From contig OX123182.2 in NCBI GenBank assembly GCA_944739405.2, positions 16,565,326 to 16,629,325 of the forward strand: 64,000 nucleotides of DNA, in the 5' to 3' direction. Numbering within the stretch: the first letter of the stretch is position 1; each line of letters begins with the position of its first letter. The notes beneath the pieces are model-generated. The model was given only the letters and a program-made list of their open reading frames with translations, ran no database searches and was not told the origin of the DNA. Below, in pieces: positions 12,155 to 23,930 of the stretch. Source of the stretch: Euclidia mi (lineage: Eukaryota; Arthropoda; Insecta; Lepidoptera; Erebidae). A program made the position numbers and the translations under genes.

Positions 12155-13857
12155 ATTAATAAAAAGAACATGAAGCAACATCATGCTCCATTTTCGAATT
12201 CAAAGTGTCACTTTGTCATGTTATCATGCAACCAGAATTCTATCAAATTACAGGCTGTTCATAACTTTAACAATAAACTATCCGAAAAATATTCGACACC
12301 CTTTCTAACTAGCAGGTGCACTATAGTTGCCGGAAAATATTAGATACCCTTAATAGTATTATGCACTAATGAATAGTATCATGTTTCTCACTAGTTTTTT
12401 TATGCCTGCCTCGTCCCATCATCGTACATTGAGCGTTTCATTTCACAATTTTTTTCGACCCGAGCACTGAACCCCGAACTTAATAACGTCCAGCATTCCT
12501 CGAATATCGTGAACATTAAGTCTGGTGTAATTAAAATAAGTTTGCTCTCGTGTTTATCCCTTGGGCGAGTGTGTAGTGAAACCGCGTATTGTTACAACTA
12601 TTTTGGTATTTTGATTTTAGTAAAATCATCCTAATTTTTGTTATGAATCTGTAGGAAAGTCAGTGCAAAGTGCTGCTACACATGATAATGAGAGTCAGAG
12701 ACCTATATCCAGGAGTGGACTGTAACAGGATGATGATGATGATGATGAATGAGAGTTCAGCGCACAGGTACCCTACAGGTTTAATTCTCAAGGTTTACAA
12801 GTAAATGAATGTTGCGAATAGTAGGTAAGTTTCAAAATTTAAAGAGACGGTTTAGTTAGTAAACAGTTAATCTGCGCGAGACTTTATATTTCAAGCTAAC
12901 ATGTTAAAGGACGGCCATCATTTTCGGCGTTTGAGTTTTGATTGTTTCTTGCCCCCAGTCTACCCAGAGGCGACAAGTGCAATCAGCCAAGTACCATTTT
13001 AATTTGTATTCCGACATCTTCGTTAGCCATTTGTATTTCAAAATCGTCTCTCAGAAACGCACAAGTATTGTGTTTGAATATTTTAGTTTATTTTATGTGT
13101 AACTCAATCTAATAATGGAAGAAAATGCGACATTGTTTACTGAAGAATAGACAATTGGCGCGATTTTATGACGCAAGCAACACTGCAATTGTTGACCTCA
13201 CACGTTGGCATTTTGTACGTCTGGTCGAAGCTATTTAAAAAAAGTTCGAGACAAAGAAAATTGAGGAATACAAGTACCTAGTGACTTTTCAGAGATCCGC
13301 GTAACCAAGTACTAGGCTTAATCTGTGTGGCAAGTGTCGCCATTGACACAAGAAGAAGAAGAAGAAGGGATTCCATGATAATTTAAAATGCTATGTGCTT
13401 TCGTTCGTGAAACCTCGCATCGGATTTAATGTTTTAATTTTATCAGCAATATTGATTTCAAATACGTCTAGTATGTAAGTTTCCGCCCTATTAGGTACAG
13501 TTAATAAATCATAGCTGGCAAAATATGTATTAGGTATCTGTAGGCATATCTGCATTTAGTATTGTGTGACTCACAAATGGGATTTCCGTGTCTAGTTGTT
13601 GTTTTAGCCGGTGTTTGACTGTTTGTGAAGTTTCTCGCGCTAAAGCAATCAGTTTTTAAAACTAGGTTGTGGGCTGTATGAATGGCGTAGTGGTTTAACT
13701 CTGCGCCGATAACTATGGGTTCGATCACGATGCCTTTTGTGTGTTCCTCAAAAGGTTTTTCTCGTGTCCGTTTGATGTAGGTATGTTAACGCGAAAAAAT
13801 ATTTCTAGCTCTTTTATAAGGACACAATTAAATAGCTAATATATATATTTTTATAGA
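12155..13857. other. No supported gene; retroelement tails
   Basis: 12700-12749 is a retroelement tail (gacctatatccaggagtgga, then a gatgatgatg run). 13345-13367 is an aga microsatellite. 13670-13735 has a tRNA-like box (gggttcgatc) that may be a SINE head. No gene. Confidence 0.5.
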
Positions 13858-13925
13858 CTCACGCCTGTATCCCCAAAAGGGTAAGCAGAGGTGTAATATT
13901 ACACCCACATTTCGCTATGAATTTT
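13858..13925 (-). repeat. Reversed copy of the ggcgtga repeat
   Basis: It contains cacgcctgtatccccaaaag, ggtaagcagaggtg and taatattacacccac, matching 57279-57335 and the reversed 3966 and 51572 copies. Confidence 0.6.
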
Positions 13926-15340
13926 AGGTCACACGTAGATAATAGGGGGCGAGCTTATTGCCGTACCGGGCACATTACCAGACTCCGTGCTGCTACTGAG
14001 AATTCTCTAACGGAAAACCCTAATATAAGACATACATGCTTAAAATGAGTTTTAACGTTACATCTAAGCTGTTACTCATAAGTCATAACATGCAGTCAAC
14101 ATATATGACGCATTACTAATCGAAATCCACTTAGAGCATTGCATTATTGCAACAGAATGCAATAAAATATTTTATAATAGTTGGCAATCAAATCCAATTA
14201 GTGATGCTTATGTCAAATAAGGGTGTTATATGCAGTATCGTATTATATGCAGCCTTTTACAGATTCTAAAACATAGTTGTGTCATATAGAGCCTCTCAGG
14301 ATGATGGATAGACGCAACTATTTTTGATACATCCACTTACGCCTGTCTAACGAAGGGTACGAAATGCCTGCCCGTTTTAGATATCGACCAATGTTTCCTA
14401 ATTCGTTTTGACTGGGTCTACTTTTTGAGTGAGTGAGGGTGAAGTCTGCCATCCTTAAAATAAATCGGTGACATGTTTATTATTTGTCGTTTTTGGCTAG
14501 TCGTTCTGAACTTTATTTTTGACCTACATTTTTAAACTCATATCTTTCCGGAATGAGGTCGACGAAAGTTTGTTACAGTTTCGGTTGTAGTTCCCTATGC
14601 AGTGTCATATTATCCCATGTATTTTAAGTCAGTGTTTTCCCGTAAAGTATGTACTCAGCCCATGATATAGAAGATACCTATAACATTTATTTTACAAAAT
14701 ATACTAAAAAACCTACCCTTTTCATAATGGGAAGAGGCCCGTGCCCAGCAGTGGGACAGTATAAAGGGCTGATGATGACTAAAAAAATATTGCTTTCATT
14801 AAAAATTTCTTTAAAATCAGCATTTCACAGGTCTACAATGTGACGTGAACGAAGGGTACCCAATATACTTTTTAGGTTATAAATCAAGTGCATATAGTGG
14901 ATGAATTGAAAATACAGTTGGACCTGGTGGGTATCGCTCGGTGTGTCACCAATTTGATATCCAGGACAGACAGGGCGACGTCTGTCGGGTCTGGTAGTAA
15001 GTGTAGTATAGAAATCTACCGGCAGCAGTAACTATATGAATTCATGGCATTTATATCATTTGTGGTTTTAATTTGTGGTTTATTTTTCTACGTCACAAGA
15101 ATTTTGAACGTGACCACATGTTAAGATCGATATCAATGTCTGAGTATGTTAAGCCGTCGGTTCCACTTGTCAAACAAATACACCATCCGTTACGCTCCGT
15201 CAGCGCCTCCAAAATCTGACCAGCCGTGATTGGGTTTAGGCTAAGAAAATTACATCCAAGTTCCGGTCATATTTTAGTTACCGGCGATAAAATTCGGCTT
15301 ATTAACTCAAAGAAAGCATTCATATTATGTATTGTCCATA
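13926..15340. other. No supported gene; one retroelement tail
   Basis: 14729-14780 is a tail with gcccagcagtgggacagt followed by ggctgatgatgact. Nothing else is recognised. Confidence 0.45.
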
Positions 15341-15740
15341 TAGACCAGTGCAGATGAGTTAGAAAACGGTCAAAAGTGAAGTAAAATAATAGTAGGATGA
15401 AACCCATTGGAGAAGGAAGAGAATATAACAAAAATTAAAGGAAAAATAAATTACGGGCGATCTGAGGTCGGGAAGTTGATGGATTTGCGATTTTAAGGGT
15501 AAAAAAAGGTTTATCTCGATTGCGGGTAAAACTACAAACCCTACGGGGAAAACGTCAATGGCAAAGTTGTAGGTAATAAAAAGATCTACAACTTTTTAGA
15601 AAATTCAAATAACCAAGTTTTGGTTTCTTATTTTTATCTTTTACAATAGTTTTTTATTTTTCACGAAAGTTAGTAAAAACGTAATGGGTTTCATCCTACT
15701 ATTATTTTACTTCGTTTCAAACATTATCTGCACTGGTCTA
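15341..15740. mobile_element. 400-bp element with long inverted termini
   Basis: The ends tagaccagtgcagat (15341-15355) and its reverse complement (15726-15740) are perfect. A second inner pair, gaagtaaaataatagtagga extended to aaaccca, lies near 15380 and 15690. The flanks can be read as an ATA duplication, or as TA if the terminal TA belongs to the target. No coding capacity, so it is a MITE, possibly of the Tc1/mariner type. Confidence 0.75.
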
Positions 15741-16084
15741 ATAGGAAAGTAAAACACATATAAAAGCAAAACCCCTTGAGTCTTTCAAAAGTCAAAGCCA
15801 AAAGCCTTTTAATTTTTTTTTTCAAATAAATATTTAGCTTGTAACTAATAGAATTTAAAACAATAGTTAATAGTAACTGTTATTTAATGTATACCTACTT
15901 ATATAATTTTAAAGTATATAATCCAATAATAAGTAAATAAAATTGTACGTTAGATATTTGCACGTCATGAGAAATGACAGACATGTCATGAGCCACGTTT
16001 AGTTATTAAGATCTTGCATGTATGTATTATTAATTCTGTATGTCATACACATGTCTGAGCAAATACATTTTCTTATTCTTATTC
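15741..16084. other. No supported gene
   Basis: AT-rich sequence in which I see nothing recognisable. Confidence 0.4.
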
Positions 16085-16300
16085 AAAAAAGGCATCTTCC
16101 GTCCTAGGAATAAATCCTGTACCGCGAAAAACATATCAGGACACAAAGTACAACCACGCTTTAAATAGAAATCTAAGGATCACTCAGCGTTGATCCGTGT
16201 GGGAATCGAATCTCTTACACTTGGTAAAGAGTTAGTCGGTAAGGTTGTTCGATTTGAACCATCTCGTCATACGAGCTGTCATCAGTCAGAGAAGATCAAT
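16085..16300 (-). mobile_element. SINE, reversed
   Basis: It has cctaggaataaatcctgt, a cacaaagtacaac stretch and gtgtgggaatcgaatctc, the last reading as a tRNA-like B box on the - strand. The copy at 58290-58510 is colinear (cactaggaataaatcctgtg, gtgtgggaatagaaccc). Confidence 0.6.
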
Positions 16301-16307
16301 ATGCCAT

Positions 16308-16660
16308 TCTTTGACTGTTCTATACTATTTTTCCGGAGGGCCTATCCCCTATTCCTTCTCACTCATCCCACTCCTCATCCTATCCCCATTCCCAACCCCA
16401 AGGGGCGGCAACGCACTTGTGACTCCTGTGGCGTTGCTTGTGTCCATGGGCGGCGGTAATTCTTTGACTATTCTATACTATTTTTCCGGAGGCCCTCTCC
16501 CCTATTCCTTCTCACTCATCCCTCTCCTCATCCTATCCCCATTCCCAACCCCAAGAGGCGGCAACGCACTTGTGATTCCTGTGGCGTTGCTTGTGTCCAT
16601 GGGCGACGGTAATTGCTTACCATCAGGCAATCCGTCTGCTCGTTTGCCGCCTATTAACAT
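16308..16660 (-). repeat. Tandem pair of SINE copies, 153-base period
   Basis: The first partial copy is 16308-16460 and the second 16461-16660. They share tatactatttttccggagg, ctcctcatcctatcccc and gcggcaacgcacttgtga with few differences. The second continues into ctgctcgtttgccgcc, the reversed start of the SINE at 4409. Because 153 is a multiple of three, a 141-codon frame stays open through both. It is not a gene. Confidence 0.8.
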
Positions 16661-16670
16661 AAAAAATTAA

Positions 16671-18566
16671 AAAAAACTTTTCGTAAAACTACCTAATCGA
16701 ATTAAATACATACGCTTAATATGTAGTTCACCTTAAATGCCGTTCACAATTGCTTAAACCTCGAGAAATTACATTGATTTCTTTATTCACCCTTCACCCT
16801 CAAAACTTCTAGACTTCGTAGTGTCAGGTCGAAAATGCATTTTTCTGCCATGTAGATATTTAAGCGATATTCACACCATGTTTAAGATAAAAACTAAATC
16901 ATAAACGTTTTATAAACACCACATAACTGAACCCGTAAAAGCTGAGGCAACAACCTTCTTGTGAATTCAGTTTTAAGTGTCATGAATTGAAATTAAGCTT
17001 TCCGCCGTGCGGTGTGCGGTATTACATTTATCGATAAAAGTATAATGGGCAGGAAACGGTCGCATTCTTTAAAGAATATTGCTAACCAAGCAGTGCGGTT
17101 ATTGGTTTGTAGCCAGAAGCCTTTGAATGTTGTTATCAATTAAAATCGCATTGATCTTTTGACTGCACATTGCGCTGACGTTTGTGATTTGTGCTTTTGG
17201 TTTTACGTTTTTTTTGCTGCCTGACAAATTGACTGGTCATCTCATCAGACGTGGGTGTAATTATTCATAGCGTCTGACCATAGCAACAGTAGAGAGCTAT
17301 ATTTTGGGACAAATCCTACCCTTATTTCCATTATTGTATCAACTGTGTAGCCAGAATCAAGGGAAACTGCCGACTATAAAAGACAACCAGTGGGCAAGTT
17401 AAACGTTTTGGAACCTGCAAGGAACTTAATTATATTGGGGACGTAGAAATTAAATAATCCATAAAATACCTGTTAGTGATTATTTCTACTGAAGTATGTA
17501 GTTCTTAAGAAGATGAAATATTTCTCATATCACAGAAAACAAGGTGTGAATCAGGAAAGCAATTCGTTCGTTGTCAAATTTTAGATTTCTAACTAGCAAA
17601 TTCGACGCTACTACCTACATGAAGTTATTCTTTGCATTGGTCACAAATATTATTACATAAAATTGCACATAATATTTTGAGCGTTTCATACGAAGATACA
17701 CCACGATATCTTAAGAGAAGCTACGGCTTCCAACTGCAGTAGCTGCCAATTTACTGAATAAAATTAATACTTCCCTAACGCGATTATGCCCTGTTCAATT
17801 TTGTTTGATGTATAAAGTCGCAAAAGGTTAAAACTATTAATTAAAATTAATTAATTTAGTCTGAAATTCTGCCGCAGAATTTACGAAGCACTACCTCACA
17901 AACTACTTACTTATATTATTCATATTGGATACTCGAAACAAAGGTTCCTATCCCCAAAAGACAATTAAAAATGAGTTTTAATAAATTCGAATGTTCAATA
18001 TCCGTAAACTTAAAGAAATACTCAGTAAAACCCGACTTAGTGGATATTTCTTCTATTTAGATAAAGGTTTCTACATTAAACTAGTCCAAATGGTATTCTA
18101 ATATCATTTGGAGAATTGCGTCGGTATTCCGGGAAGGGACCTAATACTGGATCCTTTTATGCGATGCCCTTAACTTTTAAATGAGTTAGCATAATTTATT
18201 CCTCGCATCTCTCACTGTTTAATAGGACTACACATTTTTTTCCATCCTTTTTGGTCCATCCGTCTGTTCTCGAAGGACGACCATAGAGTTTTTCTTTTTA
18301 TTTCACAATTTCGAATATTTAGTTTTTTACTTTTTTGTTGTTGTTTTTTTAAGTTAACAGCCTTTTATTTCTTTTGTTAATTGAGCACTGTGAAGTGTAT
18401 CCTTGTTTGGTAAAGGTGTGCTTTTGAAGCGAAACGGATGTTAAAGTAAGTGGAGTAAGAGTTGTTGTTTAAAATAAATGAAGTTATTATTGCGTTTTAT
18501 AGATTTTTTAGTGGTTGGCATTTTTTGTGCTTCATCCTGTGAACTTTAAACATTACTACCGCGAAG
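16671..18566. other. No supported gene
   Basis: AT-rich sequence with no repeat or exon that I can recognise. Confidence 0.4.
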
Positions 18567-20779
18567 GAGGTTTCCGGCGACTGGGACCGCAATTAACTGG
18601 GACCGCGGTCCTAGTTGCCGGATTTGTAAAAAATAAATAATTATCTTCCAGCAACTGGGACCACTCATAGATGACTTAAATAAATCTATTGTTAAAGCCA
18701 ATCGGTATAGTCAAACGAAAAATTTCTAAATTATTTATATAATTATCATTGACTCGTTCTAGACATGATTTTATCTAATGCGCTTAGTAATAGATTAACC
18801 TAGCCCGTTTTTACATAATTCAATGCAAGGACTCCTAAAAGATATGAAACACTATTCTGCAGCATTAAAAAATCCTAACGGTATCCAAATACCGAAGAGG
18901 AGGCGTTATTCGATTGCTAAGATGTTTCAAATAGAAATATTGTTTATGATAAGTTAAATCAATTATATCAGTCTAGTAGCGTGTTACTTTGTCTATTGAA
19001 AATTTCTGACTCGGCATCGGTTAATTGTGATAAAACTTGTAAAACATATTGAACATTTTTAAATTGTGTAAAGATGCACCTCGAATTCTGAAGACGCCGA
19101 GCTGGACACCCTGGTAGCTATAACATACCTCATTCATCTATTTTGGCCAATATATTTGTATGATTTGTCTCATTTAGCTCAAGCCTGACATCAGTGAAGA
19201 TCTCAGGTAAGTTGAAATATAATCACTGTGAAAACACAGTACATGTGTTAGACCTTTGCCCTGGACTAAAGACTGGATTAATTAATCGCTTCCACTGATC
19301 TCTGCAAACCTTACCCAGTTTTCAAGCCCAAACTCTAAACATAAGAGAGTCTGGTCTTGAAAACTATTAAATAATCTTTAAACTAACTATTAACTATTAA
19401 TCACAATTAGTTTAAAATGGCCGCTATGGCTTCACACAAAATCAGTTAAGTAAATATTTATCACAAAATGAGCCTTAAAATATAAAAATAATGTTATTAA
19501 TTTAAAACAACCTTTGACCACTGTTCTGTTATTTAAATATACTTAATAAAATGATTCATATAAATCGTGCTTATAATAATAATCAACAATTAACAATGAA
19601 AGTAATTATTTATCACAAAATCAGTCTTTAAGTAGTACCATAAACATTAAAAAAAATAACATAAATCACAATTACTTTAAAATGGCCGTCATGGCTTCAC
19701 AAAATCAGTCAAATTATAAAATAACTTAAGACCTGTTATATTCGAAGTCAATATTTATATAATATTTATCGTAATCTCTCCAAAAAATGGCCGATAATTA
19801 TTTTATAAATAAGTAAGTCATTAACAGAATTATGAATATTTTTCATCTTATGTTTAGAGTCTGGGCTTGAAAACTGGGTAAGGTGTGCAGAGCTCAGTGG
19901 AAGTGATTAATTCATCCAGTCTTTAGCCCAGGGCAAAGGTCTAACACATGTACTGTGTTTTCACAGTGAATATATTTCAACTTACCTCAGATCTTCACTG
20001 ATGTCAGGCTTGAGCTAAATTAGACAAATCATACAAATATATTGGCCAAAATAGATGAATGAAGTATGTTATAGCAACCAGGGTGTCCATCTCGGCGTCT
20101 TCAGAACACGCGGTGCAGATTTACACAATTTAAAAATGTTCAATATGTTTGAAAGTTTTATCGCAATTAACCGATGCTGGTTATAGATCAAAAGCGGCAT
20201 TAACAAGGGTTCCAAATTTACTTCAATTACAAAAACACGCGAAAAGACCAAACGGCGCGAGCGCAAGACAATTTTTTTCCGGAAACGACAATGAGAAAAA
20301 GTGAATGATTTGACTGTTCATAGTGTGACCAGAGTCAGAAATTTTCAATAGACAAAGTAACACGCTACTAGACTGATATAATCGATTTAACTTATCATAA
20401 ACAATATTTCTATTTGAAACATCTTAGCAATCGAATAATGCCTCCTCTTCGGTATTTGGATACTTTAGGATTTTTTAATGCTCCAGAATAGTGTTTCACA
20501 TCTTTTAGGAGTCCTTGCATTGACTTAGGTAAAAATGAGCTAGCTTCATCTATTACTAAGGGCATAGGATAAAATCATGTCTAGAACGAGTCAATGATAA
20601 TTATATAAATAATTTAGAGATTTTTTCGTTTGACTGTACCGATTTTGGCTTGAACAATATATTTATTTAAGTCATCTATGAGTGGTCCCAGTTGCTGGAA
20701 TAAAATTATTTATCTTTTACAAATCCGACAACTAGGACCGCGGTCCCAGTTAATTGCGGTCCTAGTCGCTGGAAACCTC
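18567..20779. mobile_element. Foldback-type element, 2.2 kb
   Basis: The left arm at 18567-19346 and the right arm at 19846-20779 are inverted copies that stay alignable from gaggtttcc at the ends to the cttatgtttagag segment at the centre. An 8-bp target duplication ccgcgaag is at 18559-18566 and 20780-20787. The right arm carries about 150 extra bases near 20180-20330. The ends repeat actgggaccgc units. There is no transposase frame, so it is non-autonomous. The 8-bp duplication fits hAT-type mobilisation, but the family is unassigned. Confidence 0.85.
19399..19709 (+). repeat. Direct repeats in the foldback centre
   Basis: About 47 bases starting aatcacaatta, with tttaaaatggccg and atggcttcac, occur at 19399-19446 and 19664-19709 with few differences. 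They lie between the two arms of the foldback element. Confidence 0.75.
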
Positions 20780-20787
20780 CCGCGAAG

Positions 20788-21563
20788 TACCTAATTCATG
20801 CATATTATTTATTATATAATTTAGATTGAGTATCAATTTTATGAGATCTCCACACGCTCTAGGATTGATTTTAATTAGCTGTGGCTTAAAACATGAGACG
20901 GAGGACTCAAAACTCTTTGGTGTCGCACAGTTTTCACCATCACCATCGGTGAAATAGTTATCTCTAAAACGGATTTTCGTGCTTCACAAAAAAGTGTATG
21001 TCATCTACAACACTTGGCTCGACGCAGCAGTGAGATGACCATTTGAAGGCTCTTACATACGGACAGTAGCTACTTAACTCCCTATATTTATTTGCTTCCA
21101 TTGTACTAAGGCGTTAATAGTGGGTGTTTTCTAACATTCCTGTGTGTACAAACAAACCAACTCGTTGTATAGTTTGGATGCAATTAAATTATCATTTAAT
21201 AGGCTGGCGGAACAAAACTGTGGGAATATAACGGTGTGTGTGAAACAATTATGTTGTTTGGTTAATTATCATATTGAGTGGATTTCTAAGTTATTGTGGT
21301 TCGACGCCTACCCAGCCGCGCTGTGGTATATCACGAACACTGAGATTAATGAAGGAGTACAATAAATAATGGTAAATAAAACATATCGGTGGCAATGGGA
21401 AATATATCAATACTAATTTAGCATTACATTTTATGTCTATGAGATCATTAGATGTATTCTGCGGCCAGAGATTTGCGAAAGGCTGTAGAAGAGAAGAAGT
21501 AGAAATAAAATTTGCTTTAAAATTTCAGGGCATATTTCAATATTAAACACCTTTATTATAAAA
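20788..21563. other. No supported gene
   Basis: AT-rich. The 73-codon frame at 21144-21365 has no recognisable domain and I do not support it. Confidence 0.4.
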
Positions 21564-21770
21564 TACTAGAGGATGCCCGCGGTTACACCCGCGTTATTTA
21601 AGGCTACTGCTCTGCTCTCTGCTCGCTCATAGCGTGATATTATATAGCCTATAGCCTTCCTCGATAAATGGGCTATCTAACACTGAAAGAATTTTTCAAA
21701 TCGGACTAGTAGTTCCTGAGATTAGCGCGTTCAACCAAACAAACAAACTCTTCCGCTTTATCTTAATACT
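21564..21770 (+). repeat. Retroelement-like module
   Basis: It begins actagaggatgcccgcggtt, passes through cctcgataaatgggctat and gttcctgagattagcgcgtt, and ends with a caaa run and ctttatcttaatact. It abuts the composite element that follows and matches 11953-12154 reversed. Confidence 0.7.
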
Positions 21771-23248
21771 AGCTGTCCCGGCGAACTCCGTATCGCCTTT
21801 TTAATGTATTTACATTTCATATTAATTTTTAACTCTTTTCAAACTTATTCAGAACAAAGTTACCAAGAACATCAGTGTTTAATCTCTTAATTGCTAGGCA
21901 AAGTTGTTTTGCCATATAAATTATTTCTGGGGTAGAAAAACTAACTTATTGTAAGGAGATGAGAAGGTGGTATATGAGTGATATGGTTAGATCACTGATC
22001 TAGGGATATGATAAAATTACTAATACTATTAAATACTATAGCTATTAAATAATTAAATCAACTGCAAGTCTCGAGGAGGTATCTACTGAACATAGCCATT
22101 ATCTGCATCGAACATCAAATACCACTACCACTTTTTCACCACCAATAATAACTTTTTTTATAATATTATATTTCCCATCCGCCATCTTTGATCACGAAAT
22201 AGATGTTTTATTTGGATTCGCCATCCCTTAAAACATCGGAGAAGATACCCATATCGACTTTACAAAAAAATCCCGTCCGCCATCTTTGATTTCCTATCCG
22301 CCATCTTTGATCACGAAATGGATGTTGTATTTGGATTCACCATCCTTTAAATCATCAGAGACGATACCTATATTGATTTTTAAAAATTTTCCCATTCACC
22401 ATATTTGATTTCCCATCCGCCATCTTGAATCACGAAATAGATGTTTTATTTGGATTCCCCATCCTTTTAAACATCGGAGACAATACCCATATTGATTTAA
22501 AAAAAACCCATCCGCCATCTTTGATCACGAAATAGATGTTGTATTTTTATTCTCCACCCCTTAAAATATCGGAGACGATACCAATATTGATTTTTTTAAA
22601 TTTTCCCATCCGCCATCTTTGATTGTCCATCCGCCATCTTTGATCACGAAATAGATGTTGTATTTCGATTCCCCACCCCTTAAAATATCGAAGGTGATAC
22701 CCATATTGATTTTTAAAATTTTCCCATCCGCCATCTTTGATTTCCCGTCCGCCATCTTGGATCACTAAATAAATTTCATATTATTAATCAGTGTCCCGAA
22801 AATGCCGAAAACGATATCCATATAGATTGTATCCTATTCATTTAGCCTTTTTTTGCCTTTGACCCAACCCTCCCCCTTCTCATCTGACCATCTTATTATT
22901 TTTGTCTGGCCCCTATAAGTTGTGGCGTAATTTTATATAGCCTATAGCCTTTCGGAATAATTGGGCTATCATAGGCAATAACAATTTTTGAAATCCGACT
23001 GCTAGTTCCTGAGATTAGCCGAAATTCTCTTTTAGCCTTTTTAGCCTTTTGCCCGGCCCCAAAGGGTCAAAGCGTTATGTTATATAGCCTATAGCCTTCC
23101 GGAATAAATGGGCTATCGTATACAAAAAGAATTTTTCAGATCCGACCGGTAGTTCCTGAGAATAGCGCGTTCAAACAAACAAACAAACAAACAAATAAAC
23201 AAACAAACAAACAAACAAACTCTTCCGCTTTATTATATTAGTATAGAT
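21768..23248 (+). mobile_element. Composite element carrying a minisatellite
   Basis: It begins actagctgtcccggcgaact and has gttgttttgccatataaatt near 21903. The minisatellite occupies 22170-22790, followed by two related segments with tatagccttccggaataa and gttcctgaga, a caaa microsatellite and the terminus ttatattagtatagat. The whole 3' half recurs after the array at 62000-63440, so the array is part of a mobile unit. Class not assigned. Confidence 0.65.
22170..22790 (-). repeat. Minisatellite of about 119-base units
   Basis: The marker cacgaaat recurs at 22193, 22312, 22431, about 22526, about 22645 and (as cactaaat) about 22763. Each unit has one or two ccgccatctttgat blocks, a gatgtt-tatttggattc block and an atcggagacgatacccatat block. 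On the - strand the unit corresponds to the 99-base unit at 61995-62750 (gatggcgga, aatatgggtatc). Frames through it are repeat artefacts. Confidence 0.85.
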
Positions 23249-23680
23249 ATATATTTCTTGTGTGCGTGTGTATGTCACTGAACTCCTCCTAAACGACTGG
23301 ACCGATCTTGATGAAATTTTATGTGTGTGTTCAAGGGAACCTCAGAATGGTTTAGAATCACAATTTAGTCCACTGGAAAATGTTTTTATAGTTACTTTTT
23401 AATTTGTAAGTAGTTGTTGGGTTATTTTGGCATGTTTCACATTGGAACCGACCGACTGCGCTACCATCGCAGTGTCAAATCTATTTTAATATATTTATTA
23501 TAATCCTTACCTGAATAATAAAACATTAAAAAATAAAGATTTGGAGTCGACAACATATATCCGCAAAATTCGGATTGTCGAGTATTTTGTTAAATTGTAA
23601 TGGTTCTGACAGACAAATCGCAGTCACCATATTGGCTACGTGCTCAGACACGATAGATACGGGGGCTGCTACAATTGATA
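23249..23680 (+). repeat. Repeat with gactggaccgatcttgatga
   Basis: 23256-23400 has ctcctaaacgactggaccga, then ttgatgaaattttatgtgtg, a sequence type common in arthropod interspersed repeats. The rest up to 23680 is unassigned. Confidence 0.45.
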
Positions 23681-23842
23681 ATGATGGGCAAGGTGGAGGG
23701 GAAGAGATGCGCTGGACGCAGGAGGAAGTCGTGACTGCGGAACATTCTGGAGTGGACCGGCACTGCCTCCGTAGAGCAGCTGTTCCGGTTTGCTAAAGAC
23801 AGGGAGGAGTACAAAAAGCTGACGGCCAACTTTCAGGAATGA
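23681..23842 (+). pseudogene. C-terminal fragment of a LINE reverse-transcriptase ORF
   Basis: The frame from 23681 reads MMGKVEGKRCAGRRRKS, a TGA at 23732-23734, then LRNILEWTGTASVEQLF and an RFAKDREEYKKL segment, ending at TGA 23840-23842. The GRRRxSWLRNLREW pattern is the C-terminal tail of lepidopteran endonuclease/reverse transcriptases. Here the expected W codon TGG is TGA. Immediately downstream is the characteristic aggcctatgtctagcagt tail to 23930. It is 5'-truncated and dead. Confidence 0.65.
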
Positions 23843-23930
23843 AGAGGCACTAGAAGAAGAAGAATGTAGAGAGTCATTGGGGGAGGCCTATGTCTAGCAG
23901 TAAACGTCTTATGGTTGAGATGATGTCATA
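23843..23930 (+). repeat. LINE 3' tail
   Basis: An aga run is followed by gggaggcctatgtctagcag and a ttgagatgatg end. It sits directly after the ORF fragment, which ties this widespread tail to a LINE. Tails at 5383, 8494, 12700, 14729, 34755 and 37422 look related. Confidence 0.6.

Noticed and set aside
16245..16670. 141-codon open frame
   Set aside because: It runs through two tandem SINE copies with a 153-base period. Repeat artefact.
22547..22765. Frames with IKDGGWENFK-like repeats
   Set aside because: They are translations of the minisatellite.
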